Shown here: one piece after another, positions 28,873 through 39,232 of the stretch | Layout: each line of letters opens with the position of its first letter | Position numbering within the stretch: position 1 is the first letter of the stretch | Assembly: GCA_943328505.2 (NCBI GenBank) | Contig: CALQAH020000003.1 | Coordinates: forward strand, 1 to 64,000 | Origin: Rhizobium sp. Q54 | GTDB lineage: Bacteria; Bacteroidota; Bacteroidia; Flavobacteriales; Flavobacteriaceae | Length of the DNA stretch: 64,000 nucleotides | Reading direction: 5' to 3' | The notes under the pieces: generated by a model | What the model saw: only the letters and a program-made list of their open reading frames with translations | Databases searched by the model: none | What the model was told of the DNA's origin: nothing | Translations under genes and position numbers: made by a program

Positions 28873-29501
28873 TGGAAGTAAAAGTTTTAGATAAAACCGG
28901 AAAAGATACTGGAAGAAAAGTTCAACTTTCTGATTCAGTATTCGCAATTGAGCCAAATAATCACGCAGTATATCTTGATGTTAAACAATATTTAGCAAAT
29001 CAAAGACAAGGAACGCACAAAGCAAAAGAAAGAGCTGAAGTAGCAGGAAGTACTCGTAAGATTAAAAAGCAAAAAGGAACAGGTACAGCTCGTGCTGGTA
29101 GTGCAAAAAACCCATTATTCAAAGGAGGAGGAACTGTTTTTGGTCCAAGACCAAGAAGTTATTCTTTCAAATTGAATAAAACGGTAAAGAGATTAGCAAG
29201 AAAATCTGCGTTCTCTATAAAAGCAAAAGAATCAAATATTGTAGTAGTTGAAGATTTTACATTTGATACACCAAACACTAAAAATTTCATCCATGTTTTG
29301 AAAGCTTTAGGATTGGAGAATAAAAAATCTTTATTTGTGTTGGGTGATTCAAATAAAAATGTATATTTGTCGTCACGTAATTTAAAGGCTTCTAGCGTAG
29401 TAAGTAACTCAGAATTAAGTACTTACGCTATTTTAAACGCAAATAACTTGGTGCTATTAGAGGGTTCGTTAGAAGGAATTGAAGAAAATTTAAGTAAATA
29501 A
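28872..29501 (+). CDS. rplD: 50S ribosomal protein L4
   Basis: A 209-residue protein beginning [17 protein letters not shown]. The long exit-tunnel loop is recognisable by KIKKQKGTGTARAGS and FKGGGTVFGPRPRSY. In E. coli L4 both binds 23S rRNA and represses its own operon; a hairpin upstream of rplC is a possible target. Its start overlaps the rplC stop; rplW follows after 6 bases. Confidence 0.99.
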   Translation: MEVKVLDKTGKDTGRKVQLSDSVFAIEPNNHAVYLDVKQYLANQRQGTHKAKERAEVAGSTRKIKKQKGTGTARAGSAKNPLFKGGGTVFGPRPRSYSFKLNKTVKRLARKSAFSIKAKESNIVVVEDFTFDTPNTKNFIHVLKALGLENKKSLFVLGDSNKNVYLSSRNLKASSVVSNSELSTYAILNANNLVLLEGSLEGIEENLSK

Positions 29502-29507
29502 CAGACC

Positions 29508-29798
29508 ATGAGTATCATAATTAAACCTATCATAACTGAGAAAATCACTAAACAAAGTGAAGTTCTAAATCGTTTTGGTTTTGTTGTTGACAATAAAGCT
29601 AATAAGGTTCAAATAAGAAAAGCTGTTGAAGCTGCTTATGGAATAACTGTTGTTAGCGTTAACACGATGAATGTAAGACCGGATAGAACTACTAAATATA
29701 CAAAAAGTGGTTTGATAAGCGGTAAAACAAATGCTTACAAAAAAGCAGTTGTTCAAGTAAAAGAAGGAGAAACAATAGATTTTTATAATAATATCTAA
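29508..29798 (+). CDS. rplW: 50S ribosomal protein L23
   Basis: Protein at the exit of the peptide tunnel and docking site for trigger factor and SRP, 96 residues (E. coli 100). It starts MSIIIKPIITEKITKQSE and contains NKVQIRKAVEAAYGITV, the core of the L23 fold. Gaps to rplD and rplB are 6 bases each. Confidence 0.99.
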   Translation: MSIIIKPIITEKITKQSEVLNRFGFVVDNKANKVQIRKAVEAAYGITVVSVNTMNVRPDRTTKYTKSGLISGKTNAYKKAVVQVKEGETIDFYNNI

Positions 29799-29804
29799 TA
29801 GAAA

Positions 29805-30629
29805 ATGTCAGTTAGAAAATTAAAACCTATTACCCCGGGTCAGCGTTTTAGAGTTGTGAATGGTTTTGACGCCATCACGACTGATAAGCCGGAGCGATCA
29901 TTGATTGCACCGATAAAAAACTCAGGCGGTAGAAATAGTCAAGGAAAAATGACCATGCGTTATACAGGCGGTGGTCACAAACAAAGGTATCGTATGATCG
30001 ATTTCAAAAGAACTAAAGACGGAATTCCGGCTTCAGTGAAATCAATAGAATACGATCCAAATCGTACTGCGTTTATCGCTTTATTAGCGTATGCTGATGG
30101 AGAAAAAACGTATATTGTTGCTCAAAATGGATTGCAAGTTGGACAAACTGTTGTTTCAGGTTCAGAAGCATCTCCAGAAATTGGTAACACCTTACCATTA
30201 AGTAAAGTTCCGCTAGGAACTGTAATTTCTTGTATTGAGTTGCGTCCAGGTCAAGGAGCCGTTATTGCTCGTTCTGCTGGAACATTTGCTCAATTAATGG
30301 CAAGAGATGGTAAATATGCAACTATTAAAATGCCATCAGGTGAAACAAGATTAATCTTGCTAACTTGTTCGGCTACTATAGGAGCTGTATCAAATTCTGA
30401 TCATCAATTAATTGTATCTGGTAAAGCAGGTAGAACAAGATGGTTAGGTAGAAGACCAAGAACAAGACCAGTTGCAATGAACCCTGTCGATCACCCAATG
30501 GGTGGTGGTGAAGGTCGTTCTTCAGGAGGTCATCCACGTTCTAGAAACGGAATACCTGCTAAAGGTTATAGAACCCGTTCTAAAAAGAACCCGAGTAACA
30601 AGTATATCGTAGAACGTAGAAAGAAATAA
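29805..30629 (+). CDS. rplB: 50S ribosomal protein L2
   Basis: Primary 23S rRNA-binding protein needed for subunit joining and peptidyl transfer, 274 residues (E. coli 273). It starts [18 protein letters not shown]. The conserved C-terminal [19 protein letters not shown] includes the histidine equivalent to E. coli H229. Six-base gaps separate it from rplW and rpsS. Confidence 0.99.
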   Translation: MSVRKLKPITPGQRFRVVNGFDAITTDKPERSLIAPIKNSGGRNSQGKMTMRYTGGGHKQRYRMIDFKRTKDGIPASVKSIEYDPNRTAFIALLAYADGEKTYIVAQNGLQVGQTVVSGSEASPEIGNTLPLSKVPLGTVISCIELRPGQGAVIARSAGTFAQLMARDGKYATIKMPSGETRLILLTCSATIGAVSNSDHQLIVSGKAGRTRWLGRRPRTRPVAMNPVDHPMGGGEGRSSGGHPRSRNGIPAKGYRTRSKKNPSNKYIVERRKK

Positions 30630-30635
30630 TAAGAT

Positions 30636-30914
30636 ATGGCACGTTCATTAAAAAAAGGACCTTTTGTACACTATAAATTAGATAAAAAAGTTCAAGAAAA
30701 TATTGAGAAAGGTAACAAAGGAGTTGTAAAGACATGGTCTAGAGCTTCAATGATTACTCCAGATTTTGTTGGTCAAACAATCGCAGTACACAATGGTCGT
30801 CAATTTGTTCCGGTTTATGTAACTGAGAACATGGTAGGTCACAAATTAGGAGAATTTTCGCCAACAAGATCGTTTAGAGGTCACGCTGGAGCAAAAAACA
30901 AAGGTAAAAAATAA
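30636..30914 (+). CDS. rpsS: 30S ribosomal protein S19
   Basis: 30S head protein of 92 residues, the same length as in E. coli. Conserved segments are [26 protein letters not shown] and [15 protein letters not shown]. It forms a complex with S13 near the A and P sites. It lies six bases from rplB and from rplV. Confidence 0.99.
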   Translation: MARSLKKGPFVHYKLDKKVQENIEKGNKGVVKTWSRASMITPDFVGQTIAVHNGRQFVPVYVTENMVGHKLGEFSPTRSFRGHAGAKNKGKK

Positions 30915-30920
30915 GAAGCA

Positions 30921-31331
30921 ATGGGAGTTCGTAAAAGAGAAACAGCAGATGCAAGAAAAGAGGCCAATAAGTCTCTTGCCTTCGCAAAATTGAATAACTG
31001 CCCTACTTCACCTAGAAAAATGCGCTTAGTAGCGGACTTGGTAAGAGGTCAGAAAGTGGAAAGAGCACTAAATATTTTAAGATTTAGTTCTAAAGAAGCT
31101 TCTAGAAAATTAGAGAAATTGGTTTTATCTGTTATTGCCAACTGGCAAGCAAAAAACCCAGACGCTAATATGGAAGAAGCTCAACTATTTGTTAAAGAGA
31201 TCCGTGTAGATGGTGGAATGATGTTAAAAAGACTTCGTCCAGCTCCACAAGGAAGAGCACACAGAATAAGAAAACGTTCTAATCACGTTACAATCGTATT
31301 AGGACAATTAGATAACACACAAGCAAATTAA
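30921..31331 (+). CDS. rplV: 50S ribosomal protein L22
   Basis: Exit-tunnel protein of 136 residues, longer than the E. coli protein (110) because of an N-terminal extension ([19 protein letters not shown]). The core has [18 protein letters not shown], and the tunnel hairpin lies in [19 protein letters not shown]. It lies 6 bases after rpsS and 5 before rpsC. Confidence 0.99.
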   Translation: MGVRKRETADARKEANKSLAFAKLNNCPTSPRKMRLVADLVRGQKVERALNILRFSSKEASRKLEKLVLSVIANWQAKNPDANMEEAQLFVKEIRVDGGMMLKRLRPAPQGRAHRIRKRSNHVTIVLGQLDNTQAN

Positions 31332-31336
31332 TTAAG

Positions 31337-32098
31337 ATGGGACAAAAGACAAATCCAATAGGAAACAGACTTGGTATCATCAGAGGATGGGATTCAAACT
31401 GGTATGGTGGAAATGATTATGGTGATAAAATCGCTGAAGATTATAAAATCAGAAAGTATATCCATGCTCGTTTATCAAAAGCTAGTGTATCAAAAGTAAT
31501 TATCGAGAGAACTTTGAAACTTGTAACCGTTACTATCACTACTGCTAGACCTGGTATTATTATCGGAAAAGGTGGCCAAGAGGTAGACAAGTTGAAAGAA
31601 GAACTTAAGAAAGTTACTGACAAAGAGGTTCAAATTAACATCTTTGAAATCAAAAGACCTGAATTAGATGCTTATCTAGTTGCGACTAGCATCTGTCGTC
31701 AAATTGAAAGTCGTATTTCTTACAGAAGAGCGATTAAAATGGCTATTGCTGCTGCAATTCGTATGAATGCAGAAGGAATTAAAGTTTTAATTTCTGGTCG
31801 TTTGAATGGCGCTGAAATGGCACGTTCAGAAGGTTTCAAAGAAGGTAGAGTTCCTCTATCAACTTTCAGAGCAGACATTGATTATGCACTTGCTGAAGCA
31901 CATACTACTTATGGTAGAATGGGTATCAAAGTGTGGATCATGAAAGGTGAAGTTTATGGAAAGAGAGATCTTTCTCCACTTGTAGGTATGGATAAAAAAC
32001 AATCCGGTACTGGTGGTGGTAAAGGTGGCGATTCTCCTAGAGGAGACAGAAAGCCTTTTAATAAAGATAGAAAACCAGACGCTCGTAAGAGAAAGTAA
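31337..32098 (+). CDS. rpsC: 30S ribosomal protein S3
   Basis: Protein at the mRNA entry site of the 30S subunit, 253 residues. It starts [18 protein letters not shown]. The KH domain contains [16 protein letters not shown]. The tail after residue 215 is long, basic and glycine-rich ([19 protein letters not shown]), longer than in E. coli (233 residues overall). Confidence 0.99.
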   Translation: MGQKTNPIGNRLGIIRGWDSNWYGGNDYGDKIAEDYKIRKYIHARLSKASVSKVIIERTLKLVTVTITTARPGIIIGKGGQEVDKLKEELKKVTDKEVQINIFEIKRPELDAYLVATSICRQIESRISYRRAIKMAIAAAIRMNAEGIKVLISGRLNGAEMARSEGFKEGRVPLSTFRADIDYALAEAHTTYGRMGIKVWIMKGEVYGKRDLSPLVGMDKKQSGTGGGKGGDSPRGDRKPFNKDRKPDARKRK

Positions 32099-32118
32099 AA
32101 TTTTTAAACTAAAGAAAA

Positions 32119-32544
32119 ATGTTACAGCCTAAAAGAACAAAATACCGTAAGGTACAAAAAGGTAAAATGAAAGGAAATGCACAAAGAGGGCATGAACTTT
32201 CTAGTGGAATGTTTGGGATTAAGTCAGTTCATGAAGAAGGAATGTTTCTTACTTCTCGTCAAATAGAAGCGGCTCGTATTGCTGCTACTCGTTTTATGAA
32301 AAGAGAGGGGCAATTATGGATTAATATATTTCCAGATAAACCAATCACAAAGAAACCTCTTGAAGTACGTATGGGTAAAGGTAAAGGTGCAGTAGAATAC
32401 TGGGCTGCTATTGTGAAACCAGGAAGAATAATGTTTGAAGTTGGTGGAGTTCCTCTATCAGTGGCTAAAGAAGCTTTGCGTCTTGCTGCACAAAAACTTC
32501 CGGTTAAAACAAAATTTGTCGTTGCTAGAGATTTCGAAGCATAA
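32119..32544 (+). CDS. rplP: 50S ribosomal protein L16
   Basis: Protein that helps position A-site tRNA, 141 residues (E. coli 136). It starts [19 protein letters not shown] and contains [17 protein letters not shown], including the loop whose arginine is hydroxylated in some bacteria. It is followed by rpmC after 13 bases. Confidence 0.99.
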   Translation: MLQPKRTKYRKVQKGKMKGNAQRGHELSSGMFGIKSVHEEGMFLTSRQIEAARIAATRFMKREGQLWINIFPDKPITKKPLEVRMGKGKGAVEYWAAIVKPGRIMFEVGGVPLSVAKEALRLAAQKLPVKTKFVVARDFEA

Positions 32545-32557
32545 TCTAATAAATATT

Positions 32558-32749
32558 ATGAAACAATCAGAAATTATAAATCTATCTGCAGTTGAATTAC
32601 AAGAAAAGCTAAGTCAACTTAAGAAAGCGTATAGCGACTTAAAGCAAGCTCACGCTATCTCACCAATTGCAAATCCACTTCAAATTAGAAGTGCTAGAAG
32701 AGCCGTTGCTAGAGTAGCAACTGAACTTACAAAAAGAGAGTTACAATAA
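32558..32749 (+). CDS. rpmC: 50S ribosomal protein L29
   Basis: A small two-helix protein near the tunnel exit, 63 residues as in E. coli. The ATG at 32558 gives the family N-terminus MKQSEIINLSAVELQEKL, then IANPLQIRSARRAVARV. The reading frame stays open far upstream inside rplP, but only the start at 32558 agrees with the family. It lies between rplP and rpsQ as expected. Confidence 0.98.
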   Translation: MKQSEIINLSAVELQEKLSQLKKAYSDLKQAHAISPIANPLQIRSARRAVARVATELTKRELQ

Positions 32750-32766
32750 TTGTATTCTACTGAAAG

Positions 32767-33027
32767 ATGGAAGATAAAAGAAATTTAAGAAAAGAAAGAG
32801 TTGGTGTTGTAACTAGCGACAAAATGGATAAGTCTATTGTAGTTGCCGAAGTTAGAAAAGTAAAACACCCATTATACGGTAAGTTCGTGTTGAAAACTAA
32901 AAAGTATCACGCACACGACGAAAAAAATGACTGTAACGTTGGAGACACAGTAAGGATAAGTGAAACTCGTCCTTTGAGTAAAACCAAATGTTGGAGATTA
33001 GTTGAAATCTTAGAAAGAGCTAAATAA
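32767..33027 (+). CDS. rpsQ: 30S ribosomal protein S17
   Basis: Primary 16S rRNA-binding protein, 86 residues (E. coli 84). It starts [20 protein letters not shown] and contains [24 protein letters not shown], the OB-fold core. It is 2 bases from rplN. Confidence 0.99.
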   Translation: MEDKRNLRKERVGVVTSDKMDKSIVVAEVRKVKHPLYGKFVLKTKKYHAHDEKNDCNVGDTVRISETRPLSKTKCWRLVEILERAK

Positions 33028-33029
33028 TT

Positions 33030-33398
33030 ATGGTACAACAAGAGTCAAGATTAAAAGTAGCAGATAACACAGGAGCTAAAGAAGTTTTAACTATCCGTGT
33101 TTTAGGAGGTACCAAAAGAAGGTATGCCTCTGTTGGTGACAAAATTGTAGTTTCTATTAAAGATACTGCTCCTAACGGAAGCGTTAAAAAAGGAGCTGTT
33201 TCAACTGCAGTTGTGGTACGTACCAAAAAAGAAGTGAGAAGAGCCGACGGTTCTTATATCCGTTTCGATGACAATGCATGTGTTCTTTTGAATGCTGAAG
33301 GAGAGATGAGAGGAACTCGTGTTTTTGGTCCAGTAGCAAGAGAACTTCGTGAAAAACAATTCATGAAGATTGTATCATTAGCACCAGAGGTGCTTTAA
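33030..33398 (+). CDS. rplN: 50S ribosomal protein L14
   Basis: Protein at the subunit interface, 122 residues (E. coli 123). It starts [18 protein letters not shown], with the diagnostic [16 protein letters not shown] and [14 protein letters not shown]. It lies between rpsQ and rplX, 12 bases before the latter. Confidence 0.99.
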   Translation: MVQQESRLKVADNTGAKEVLTIRVLGGTKRRYASVGDKIVVSIKDTAPNGSVKKGAVSTAVVVRTKKEVRRADGSYIRFDDNACVLLNAEGEMRGTRVFGPVARELREKQFMKIVSLAPEVL

Positions 33399-33410
33399 TT
33401 AGTTAGTAAG

Positions 33411-33725
33411 ATGATAAAGCTAAAAATAAAATCAGGAGATATTGTAAGAGTTATTGCTGGAGACCATAAAGGCTCAGAAGGTAAAGTTCTTAAAGTAGAC
33501 CGTGAGAAAAATAAAGCGATTGTTGAAGGTGTAAACATGGTTTCAAAACATACGAAACCAAGTGCAAAAAGCCCTCAAGGAGGAATCGTTAAGAAAGAAG
33601 CTCCAATACAAATATCTAATATCTCTCTTATAGATCCAAAAACTAAGGAAACTACAAGAACAGGCGTTAGAGTAGAAGGAGATAAAAAAGTGAGATTTTC
33701 AAAAAAATCTAATCAAGTACTATAG
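33411..33725 (+). CDS. rplX: 50S ribosomal protein L24
   Basis: Assembly initiator of the large subunit, 104 residues as in E. coli. A KOW motif is visible near the start ([20 protein letters not shown]), followed by [14 protein letters not shown]. Its TAG stop is two bases before the rplE ATG. Confidence 0.99.
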   Translation: MIKLKIKSGDIVRVIAGDHKGSEGKVLKVDREKNKAIVEGVNMVSKHTKPSAKSPQGGIVKKEAPIQISNISLIDPKTKETTRTGVRVEGDKKVRFSKKSNQVL

Positions 33726-33727
33726 TG

Positions 33728-34279
33728 ATGGCTTATATACCTAGACTAAAAGATGAATATAAGAACAGAGTAATCTCTGCTCTAAAAGAAGAATTCGGAT
33801 ACAAAAACGTAATGCAAGTTCCAAAATTGGAAAAAATCGTTTTGAGTAAAGGAGTTGGTGCAGCAGTATCTGATAAAAAATTAATCGACTATGCAGTTGA
33901 AGAATTAACAAAGATTACTGGACAAAAAGCCGTTTCTACTATTTCAAAGAAAGACGTTGCGTCATTCAAATTGAGAAAAGGAATGCCAATTGGTGCAAAA
34001 GTTACTTTGCGTGGAGAAAAAATGTATGAGTTTCTAGATAGATTAGTGACTTCATCATTGCCACGTGTTAGAGATTTCAGTGGAATTAAAGCTACTGGTT
34101 TTGACGGAAGAGGAAACTATAACCTTGGGGTTTTAGAACAAATCATTTTTCCAGAAATTGATATTGATAAAGTAAACAAAATTTCAGGGATGGATATCAC
34201 TTTTGTAACCTCTGCCAAAACAGATAAGGAAGCAAAGTCGTTATTAGCAGAATTGGGATTACCTTTTAAAAAGAATTAA
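33728..34279 (+). CDS. rplE: 50S ribosomal protein L5
   Basis: 5S rRNA-binding protein of 183 residues (E. coli 179). The ATG at 33728 gives [13 protein letters not shown], the family start; the GTG just before it overlaps the rplX stop and is less likely. Conserved segments include [17 protein letters not shown] and [19 protein letters not shown]. rpsN follows after 3 bases. Confidence 0.98.
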   Translation: MAYIPRLKDEYKNRVISALKEEFGYKNVMQVPKLEKIVLSKGVGAAVSDKKLIDYAVEELTKITGQKAVSTISKKDVASFKLRKGMPIGAKVTLRGEKMYEFLDRLVTSSLPRVRDFSGIKATGFDGRGNYNLGVLEQIIFPEIDIDKVNKISGMDITFVTSAKTDKEAKSLLAELGLPFKKN

Positions 34280-34282
34280 GAC

Positions 34283-34552
34283 ATGGCTAAAGAATCAATG
34301 AAAGCCCGCGAGGTTAAGAGAGAAAAAACTGTAGCGAAATATGCCGACAAAAGAAAAGCTTTATTAAAAGCTGGAGATTATGAAGGCTTGCAAAAATTAC
34401 CTAAAAATGCTTCTCCTGTGCGTTTACACAATCGTTGTAAATTAACTGGAAGACCAAGAGGGTATATGCGTCAATTCGGTCTTTCACGTGTAACATTCCG
34501 TGAAATGGCTAACCAAGGATTGATACCAGGAGTTAAAAAAGCTTCTTGGTAA
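34283..34552 (+). CDS. rpsN: 30S ribosomal protein S14 (zinc-free form)
   Basis: An 89-residue S14. It keeps the C-terminal signature [16 protein letters not shown] and ends in KKASW. Only one cysteine is present (in HNRCKLTG), so the zinc-binding CxxC pair of the C+ form is absent and this is the zinc-independent type. A 75-base gap follows before rpsH. Confidence 0.98.
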   Translation: MAKESMKAREVKREKTVAKYADKRKALLKAGDYEGLQKLPKNASPVRLHNRCKLTGRPRGYMRQFGLSRVTFREMANQGLIPGVKKASW

Positions 34553-34627
34553 TTTAAAGAATTATAAATTGGTTAAAGGTTCATTTGATGAGTATCTCTT
34601 GAAAACCATAGCCGCAAATTAATACAC

Positions 34628-35026
34628 ATGTATACAGATCCAATTGCAGATTATTTAACAAGAGTTAGAAACGCCGTGGCTGCAAACCACAAAGTTGTCG
34701 AAATTCCTGCTTCTAATCTAAAAAAAGAAATTACCAAGATCTTATTTGATCAAGGGTATATCTTAAGTTACAAATTTGAAGACAACGCTGTTCAGGGTTC
34801 AATCAAAATTGCTTTGAAGTATGATAAAGATACTAAAGAGCCTGTAATAAAAGACATCCAAAGAATTAGTAAACCAGGTTTGCGTAAATATGCTGGTTCT
34901 TCAAAAATCCCAAGAATCCTTAACGGATTAGGAATTGCTATTGTTTCTACATCAAAAGGTTTGATGACTGGAAAACAAGCTAAGCAATTAAATGTTGGTG
35001 GAGAAGTAATCTGTTACGTATACTAA
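34628..35026 (+). CDS. rpsH: 30S ribosomal protein S8
   Basis: Primary 16S rRNA-binding protein, 132 residues (E. coli 130). It starts [17 protein letters not shown] and has the C-terminal signature [18 protein letters not shown]. In E. coli S8 represses the spc operon through a site at rplE. The 75-base gap before this gene has no structure strong enough to call. Confidence 0.99.
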   Translation: MYTDPIADYLTRVRNAVAANHKVVEIPASNLKKEITKILFDQGYILSYKFEDNAVQGSIKIALKYDKDTKEPVIKDIQRISKPGLRKYAGSSKIPRILNGLGIAIVSTSKGLMTGKQAKQLNVGGEVICYVY

Positions 35027-35045
35027 TTAATTAAAGTTAAGTAAG

Positions 35046-35588
35046 ATGTCAAGAATAGGTAAAAATCCCGTTGTAATCCCTGCTGGTGTAACTGTTGAAG
35101 TTGCAGATAGTATCATTACAGTTAAAGGAAAATTAGGTCAACTAACACAAGATTACGCTGATGTAACTGTAAAAGTTGAAGAAGGTCAAGTATTAGTAGA
35201 AAGACCAACTGATAGTAAAGATCACAGAGCAAAACATGGATTGTATAGATCATTAATCAATAATATGGTTATTGGTGTTTCTGAAGGTTTTACAAAAGAA
35301 TTAGAATTGGTGGGAGTTGGTTATAGAGCTTCAAATCAAGGACAAAAATTAGATTTAGCGCTTGGTTTTTCTCATAATATTGTTTTAGAAGTTGCTCAAG
35401 AAGTAATTCTAGAAACAATATCTGAAAAAGGAAAAAACCCAATTGTTAAACTAACATCATATGACAAACAACTTATTGGAATGATTGCTGCGAAAATCAG
35501 AAGCTTCCGTAAACCTGAGCCTTACAAAGGAAAAGGAGTTAAGTTTGTTGGTGAAGTATTAAGAAGAAAAGCAGGTAAATCAGCTTAA
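35046..35588 (+). CDS. rplF: 50S ribosomal protein L6
   Basis: Protein at the base of the L7/L12 stalk near the sarcin-ricin loop, 180 residues (E. coli 177). It starts [19 protein letters not shown], with two duplicated beta domains, and ends with the signature [20 protein letters not shown]. rplR follows after 11 bases. Confidence 0.99.
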   Translation: MSRIGKNPVVIPAGVTVEVADSIITVKGKLGQLTQDYADVTVKVEEGQVLVERPTDSKDHRAKHGLYRSLINNMVIGVSEGFTKELELVGVGYRASNQGQKLDLALGFSHNIVLEVAQEVILETISEKGKNPIVKLTSYDKQLIGMIAAKIRSFRKPEPYKGKGVKFVGEVLRRKAGKSA

Positions 35589-35599
35589 AAAATAACATT

Positions 35600-35953
35600 A
35601 TGTCATTAACAAAAACTGAAAGAAGACAAAGAATTAGATTCAGAATCAGAAAAATTGTAAGCGGTACTGCTGCAAATCCAAGACTTTCTGTATTCAGAAG
35701 TAATAAAGAAATCTATGCACAGCTCATTGACGATGTGAATGGTGTTACTTTATTGGCAGCTTCATCTAAAGATAAAGGTGTAGATATTAAAGGTACTAAC
35801 GTAGAAATTGCAACAGCAGTTGGAAAACTAGTTGCAGAAAAAGCGTTAAAATCTGGAATTGAAACAGTAACCTTTGATAGAGGTGGTTATTTATATCACG
35901 GCCGTATTAAATCATTAGCAGAAGGCGCAAGAGCAGCTGGACTTAAATTCTAA
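35600..35953 (+). CDS. rplR: 50S ribosomal protein L18
   Basis: 5S rRNA-binding protein of 117 residues, the same length as in E. coli. It has [19 protein letters not shown] and ends [20 protein letters not shown], the family signature. It lies 6 bases before rpsE. Confidence 0.99.
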   Translation: MSLTKTERRQRIRFRIRKIVSGTAANPRLSVFRSNKEIYAQLIDDVNGVTLLAASSKDKGVDIKGTNVEIATAVGKLVAEKALKSGIETVTFDRGGYLYHGRIKSLAEGARAAGLKF

Positions 35954-35959
35954 TAAGAT

Positions 35960-36484
35960 ATGTATAATAAATACAAAAACGTAGAGTTAGTAAAACCTAG
36001 CGGTCTTGAATTAAAAGATCGTTTGGTAAGTGTAAATCGTGTAACTAAAGTTACAAAAGGAGGAAGAGCTTTCGGTTTTTCTGCCATTGTAGTGGTTGGT
36101 GATGAAAATGGTGTTGTTGGACACGGATTAGGAAAATCTAAAGATGTTTCTGAAGCTATTGCTAAAGCAGTAGAAGATGCAAAGAAAAATTTAGTAAAAA
36201 TTCCTTTGAGTGGTCAATCAGTACCTCACGAACAAAAAGGTAAATTTGGTGGAGCTAATGTATTTTTGATGCCTGCATCACATGGTACAGGAGTTATTGC
36301 TGGCGGTGCTGTTCGTTCAGTACTTGAATCAGTTGGAATCCATGATGTATTATCAAAATCTCAAGGATCATCAAACCCTCACAATGTGGTAAAAGCTACA
36401 TTTGATGCATTATTACAAATGAGAAGTGCTCATACTGTTGCAAAACAGAGAGGTATTTCTTTAGAGAAAGTTTTTAAAGGTTAA
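35960..36484 (+). CDS. rpsE: 30S ribosomal protein S5
   Basis: Decoding-fidelity protein of 174 residues (E. coli 167). The double-stranded RNA-binding part has [20 protein letters not shown] and [17 protein letters not shown]. The loop where spectinomycin-resistance changes occur in other species (near VTKGGRAF) looks ordinary. rpmD follows after 12 bases. Confidence 0.99.
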   Translation: MYNKYKNVELVKPSGLELKDRLVSVNRVTKVTKGGRAFGFSAIVVVGDENGVVGHGLGKSKDVSEAIAKAVEDAKKNLVKIPLSGQSVPHEQKGKFGGANVFLMPASHGTGVIAGGAVRSVLESVGIHDVLSKSQGSSNPHNVVKATFDALLQMRSAHTVAKQRGISLEKVFKG

Positions 36485-36496
36485 TTCAAGGAAATT

Positions 36497-36676
36497 ATGG
36501 CTAAATTATTAGTAAAACAAGTAAGAAGCAAAATCAACTGTCCACTTACACAAAAAAGAGGATTAGAAGCTTTAGGTCTTCGTAAAATGGGTCAAGTTGT
36601 AGAACATGATTCCAATCCAACTATCCTTGGAATGATAAATAAAGTAAAACACTTAGTTTCTGTTGAAACTAAATAA
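36497..36676 (+). CDS. rpmD: 50S ribosomal protein L30
   Basis: Small large-subunit protein of 59 residues, the same length as in E. coli. It starts [17 protein letters not shown] and contains [18 protein letters not shown]. Position between rpsE and rplO confirms the call. L30 is absent from some bacteria; here it is kept. Confidence 0.98.
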   Translation: MAKLLVKQVRSKINCPLTQKRGLEALGLRKMGQVVEHDSNPTILGMINKVKHLVSVETK

Positions 36677-36688
36677 CAAATTATAGTT

Positions 36689-37141
36689 ATGAATTTAAGT
36701 AACTTACAGCCAGCTGAAGGTTCAACGCACAACCAAAACAAAAGGTTAGGTAGAGGAGAAGGTTCTGGTAAAGGTGGTACCTCTGCAAGAGGTCACAAAG
36801 GAGCAAAATCTCGTTCTGGTTATTCTAAAAAGATTGGTTTTGAAGGTGGTCAAATGCCATTGCAAAGACGTGTGCCTAAATTTGGTTTCACAAACGTCAA
36901 TCGTATCGATTATCAAGGGATTAATCTTGACACACTTCAAGGATTAGTAGATAATGGAATTGTAACCGATACTGTCGATTTTTCAGTAATTGTTTCCAAC
37001 CGTTTAGCTACTAAAAATGAAGTAGTGAAAATTTTAGGTAGAGGTGAACTAAAATCTAAATTAAAAGTAACCGCTCATAAATTTACTGCTACTGCAAAAG
37101 CTGCTATCGAAGCTGCTGGTGGAGAAGCTGTAATATTGTAA
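36689..37141 (+). CDS. rplO: 50S ribosomal protein L15
   Basis: Late-assembly protein of 150 residues (E. coli 144). It starts MNLSNLQPAEGSTHNQNKRL, with the glycine-rich GRGEGSGKGGTSARGHKG and FEGGQMPLQRRVPKFGF. secY follows after 11 bases, the usual order. Confidence 0.99.
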   Translation: MNLSNLQPAEGSTHNQNKRLGRGEGSGKGGTSARGHKGAKSRSGYSKKIGFEGGQMPLQRRVPKFGFTNVNRIDYQGINLDTLQGLVDNGIVTDTVDFSVIVSNRLATKNEVVKILGRGELKSKLKVTAHKFTATAKAAIEAAGGEAVIL

Positions 37142-37152
37142 TTCAAATAAAA

Positions 37153-38496
37153 ATGAAGAAATTTTTTGAATCTTTAGTTAATGTTTGGAAAATAGAAGAA
37201 CTAAAAAATAGAATTCTAGTAACTCTAGGTCTTTTAGTAGTTTACAGATTTGGAGCGCATATTACGCTTCCAGGTATTGATGCAACACAATTAAACAGTT
37301 TAGCGGGTCAAACAAAAGATGGAATTGGTTCAATTCTAGATATGTTTACTGGTGGAGCGTTTTCTAAAGCATCCGTATTTGCGTTGGGTATTATGCCTTA
37401 TATCTCTGCTTCTATTGTGGTACAATTAATGGGAATAGCAATTCCTTATTTACAAAAACTGCAAAAAGATGGTGAAAGTGGTAGAAAGAAAATTAATCAA
37501 ATTACACGTTGGTTAACAATCCTAATTACTTTAGTTCAAGGTCCAGGTTATATCTATAACTTATACAGAACTTTACCTGGTAACGCATTCCTTTTAGGCT
37601 TTGATTCTTTCTCATTCCTATTTTCTTCTGTATTAATTCTTACTACAGGAACAATATTCGCTATGTGGTTAGGAGAAAAAATAACTGATAAAGGAATTGG
37701 AAATGGTATTTCACTTTTAATTATGGTGGGTATTATTGCAAGATTACCCCAGGCATTACTTCAAGAATTTACTTCTAAAGTTACCAATAATAACGGTGGA
37801 CCAATGTTGTTGGTAATTGAAATCATTGTTTGGTTATTAGTAATTATTGCATGTATCCTATTAGTAATGGCAGTTAGAAAAATTCCAGTACAATACGCTC
37901 GTCGAACAACTACTGGAGATTTTGAAGAAGATATGATGGGAGGAAATAGACAATGGATTCCTTTAAAATTAAACGCAGCTGGTGTAATGCCAATCATTTT
38001 TGCTCAGGCGATTATGTTTATTCCTGCAGCAGTTGCTGGTCTGTCAAAATCTGATGCATCACAATCTATTGCTGGAGAGTTTAGTAATATGTTTGGTTTT
38101 TGGTACAATTTTGTTTTTGCAACTTTAATAATCGTATTTACATTCTTTTATACTGCTATTACAGTTCCAACAAATAAAATGTCGGATGATTTAAAAAGAA
38201 GCGGTGGATTTATCCCAGGTGTAAAACCAGGAATTGAAACAGCCGATTTTTTAGATAGAATAATGTCATTAATAACATTTCCAGGATCTTTATTCCTTGC
38301 ATTACTAGCTGTGTTCCCAGCAATTGTAGTTAGCATGGATGTACAACAATCTTGGGCTATGTTTTATGGAGGTACTTCATTAATCATTATGGTTGGTGTT
38401 GCTATCGATACAATTCAACAGATAAATTCTTATCTATTGAATAAACATTATGATGGGTTGATGAAAAGTGGTAAAAATAGAAAAGCAGTAGCTTAA
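37153..38496 (+). CDS. secY: Preprotein translocase subunit SecY
   Basis: Central channel of the Sec translocon in the inner membrane, 447 residues (E. coli 443). Ten hydrophobic segments can be traced. Signatures are GIMPYISASIVVQLM (TM2 region) and the C-terminal loop FIPGVKPGIETADFL. Its position after rplO is standard. No adk or map gene lies between secY and infA. Confidence 0.98.
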   Translation: MKKFFESLVNVWKIEELKNRILVTLGLLVVYRFGAHITLPGIDATQLNSLAGQTKDGIGSILDMFTGGAFSKASVFALGIMPYISASIVVQLMGIAIPYLQKLQKDGESGRKKINQITRWLTILITLVQGPGYIYNLYRTLPGNAFLLGFDSFSFLFSSVLILTTGTIFAMWLGEKITDKGIGNGISLLIMVGIIARLPQALLQEFTSKVTNNNGGPMLLVIEIIVWLLVIIACILLVMAVRKIPVQYARRTTTGDFEEDMMGGNRQWIPLKLNAAGVMPIIFAQAIMFIPAAVAGLSKSDASQSIAGEFSNMFGFWYNFVFATLIIVFTFFYTAITVPTNKMSDDLKRSGGFIPGVKPGIETADFLDRIMSLITFPGSLFLALLAVFPAIVVSMDVQQSWAMFYGGTSLIIMVGVAIDTIQQINSYLLNKHYDGLMKSGKNRKAVA

Positions 38497-38502
38497 TTTT
38501 TT

Positions 38503-38718
38503 ATGGCAAAACAATCAGCAATAGAACAAGACGGATCCATAATTGAAGCATTATCAAATGCTATGTTTCGTGTTGAGTTAGAAAACGGACACATTGTAAT
38601 TGCACATATTTCTGGAAAAATGCGTATGCATTATATTAAATTATTACCTGGTGATAAAGTAAAACTAGAAATGAGCCCTTACGATTTGTCGAAAGCAAGA
38701 ATTACCTATAGATATTAA
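38503..38718 (+). CDS. infA: Translation initiation factor IF-1
   Basis: OB-fold factor that occupies the 30S A site during initiation, 71 residues (E. coli 72). It starts [17 protein letters not shown] and contains [20 protein letters not shown] and [12 protein letters not shown]. It lies 6 bases after secY and 12 bases before rpmJ. Confidence 0.98.
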   Translation: MAKQSAIEQDGSIIEALSNAMFRVELENGHIVIAHISGKMRMHYIKLLPGDKVKLEMSPYDLSKARITYRY

Positions 38719-38730
38719 AGATATTCCAAA

Positions 38731-38847
38731 ATGAAAGTAAGAACATCAGTTAAAAAGAGAAGTGCCGAGTGCAAGATTGTACGAAGAAACGGCGTATTAT
38801 ATGTGATCAACAAAAAGAATCCTAGATTTAAACAAAGACAAGGATAG
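38731..38847 (+). CDS. rpmJ: 50S ribosomal protein L36 (zinc-free form)
   Basis: The smallest large-subunit protein, 38 residues as in E. coli. It starts [17 protein letters not shown] and ends NPRFKQRQG. Of the C-C-C-H zinc ligands of the C+ form only C14 remains; the others are S11, N27 and F33 by alignment, so it should not bind zinc. Its TAG is 2 bases from the rpsM start. Confidence 0.96.
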   Translation: MKVRTSVKKRSAECKIVRRNGVLYVINKKNPRFKQRQG

Positions 38848-38849
38848 TT

Positions 38850-39224
38850 ATGGCAAGAATAGCAGGGGTCGATATCCCAAAAAACAAAAGAGGAGTTATC
38901 GCTTTAACCTACATCTTCGGAGTGGGCAGAAGTAGAGCAATTGAGGTTTTAGAAAAATCCCAAGTAAGCCAAGATAAAAAAGTTCAAGATTGGAATGATG
39001 ATGAAATCGGAGCAATTCGTGAAGCAGTATCATACTATAAAATTGAAGGTGAACTTCGTTCTGAAGTATCTTTACACATCAAACGTTTGATGGATATTGG
39101 TTGCTACAGAGGAATTCGTCATAGATCGGGTCTTCCATTAAGAGGACAAAGAACTAAAAACAATTCTAGAACTAGAAAAGGTAAAAGAAAAACTGTTGCT
39201 AACAAGAAAAAAGCAACTAAATAA
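38850..39224 (+). CDS. rpsM: 30S ribosomal protein S13
   Basis: 30S head protein contacting the P-site tRNA and the 50S subunit, 124 residues (E. coli 118). It starts [20 protein letters not shown] and ends with the basic signature [18 protein letters not shown] plus a lysine-rich tail. It lies 2 bases after rpmJ. Confidence 0.99.
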   Translation: MARIAGVDIPKNKRGVIALTYIFGVGRSRAIEVLEKSQVSQDKKVQDWNDDEIGAIREAVSYYKIEGELRSEVSLHIKRLMDIGCYRGIRHRSGLPLRGQRTKNNSRTRKGKRKTVANKKKATK

Positions 39225-39232
39225 TAAGTAAT

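Noticed and set aside
32435..32557. N-terminal extension of L29 inside rplP
   Set aside because: The frame is open by chance; the family N-terminus begins at 32558.
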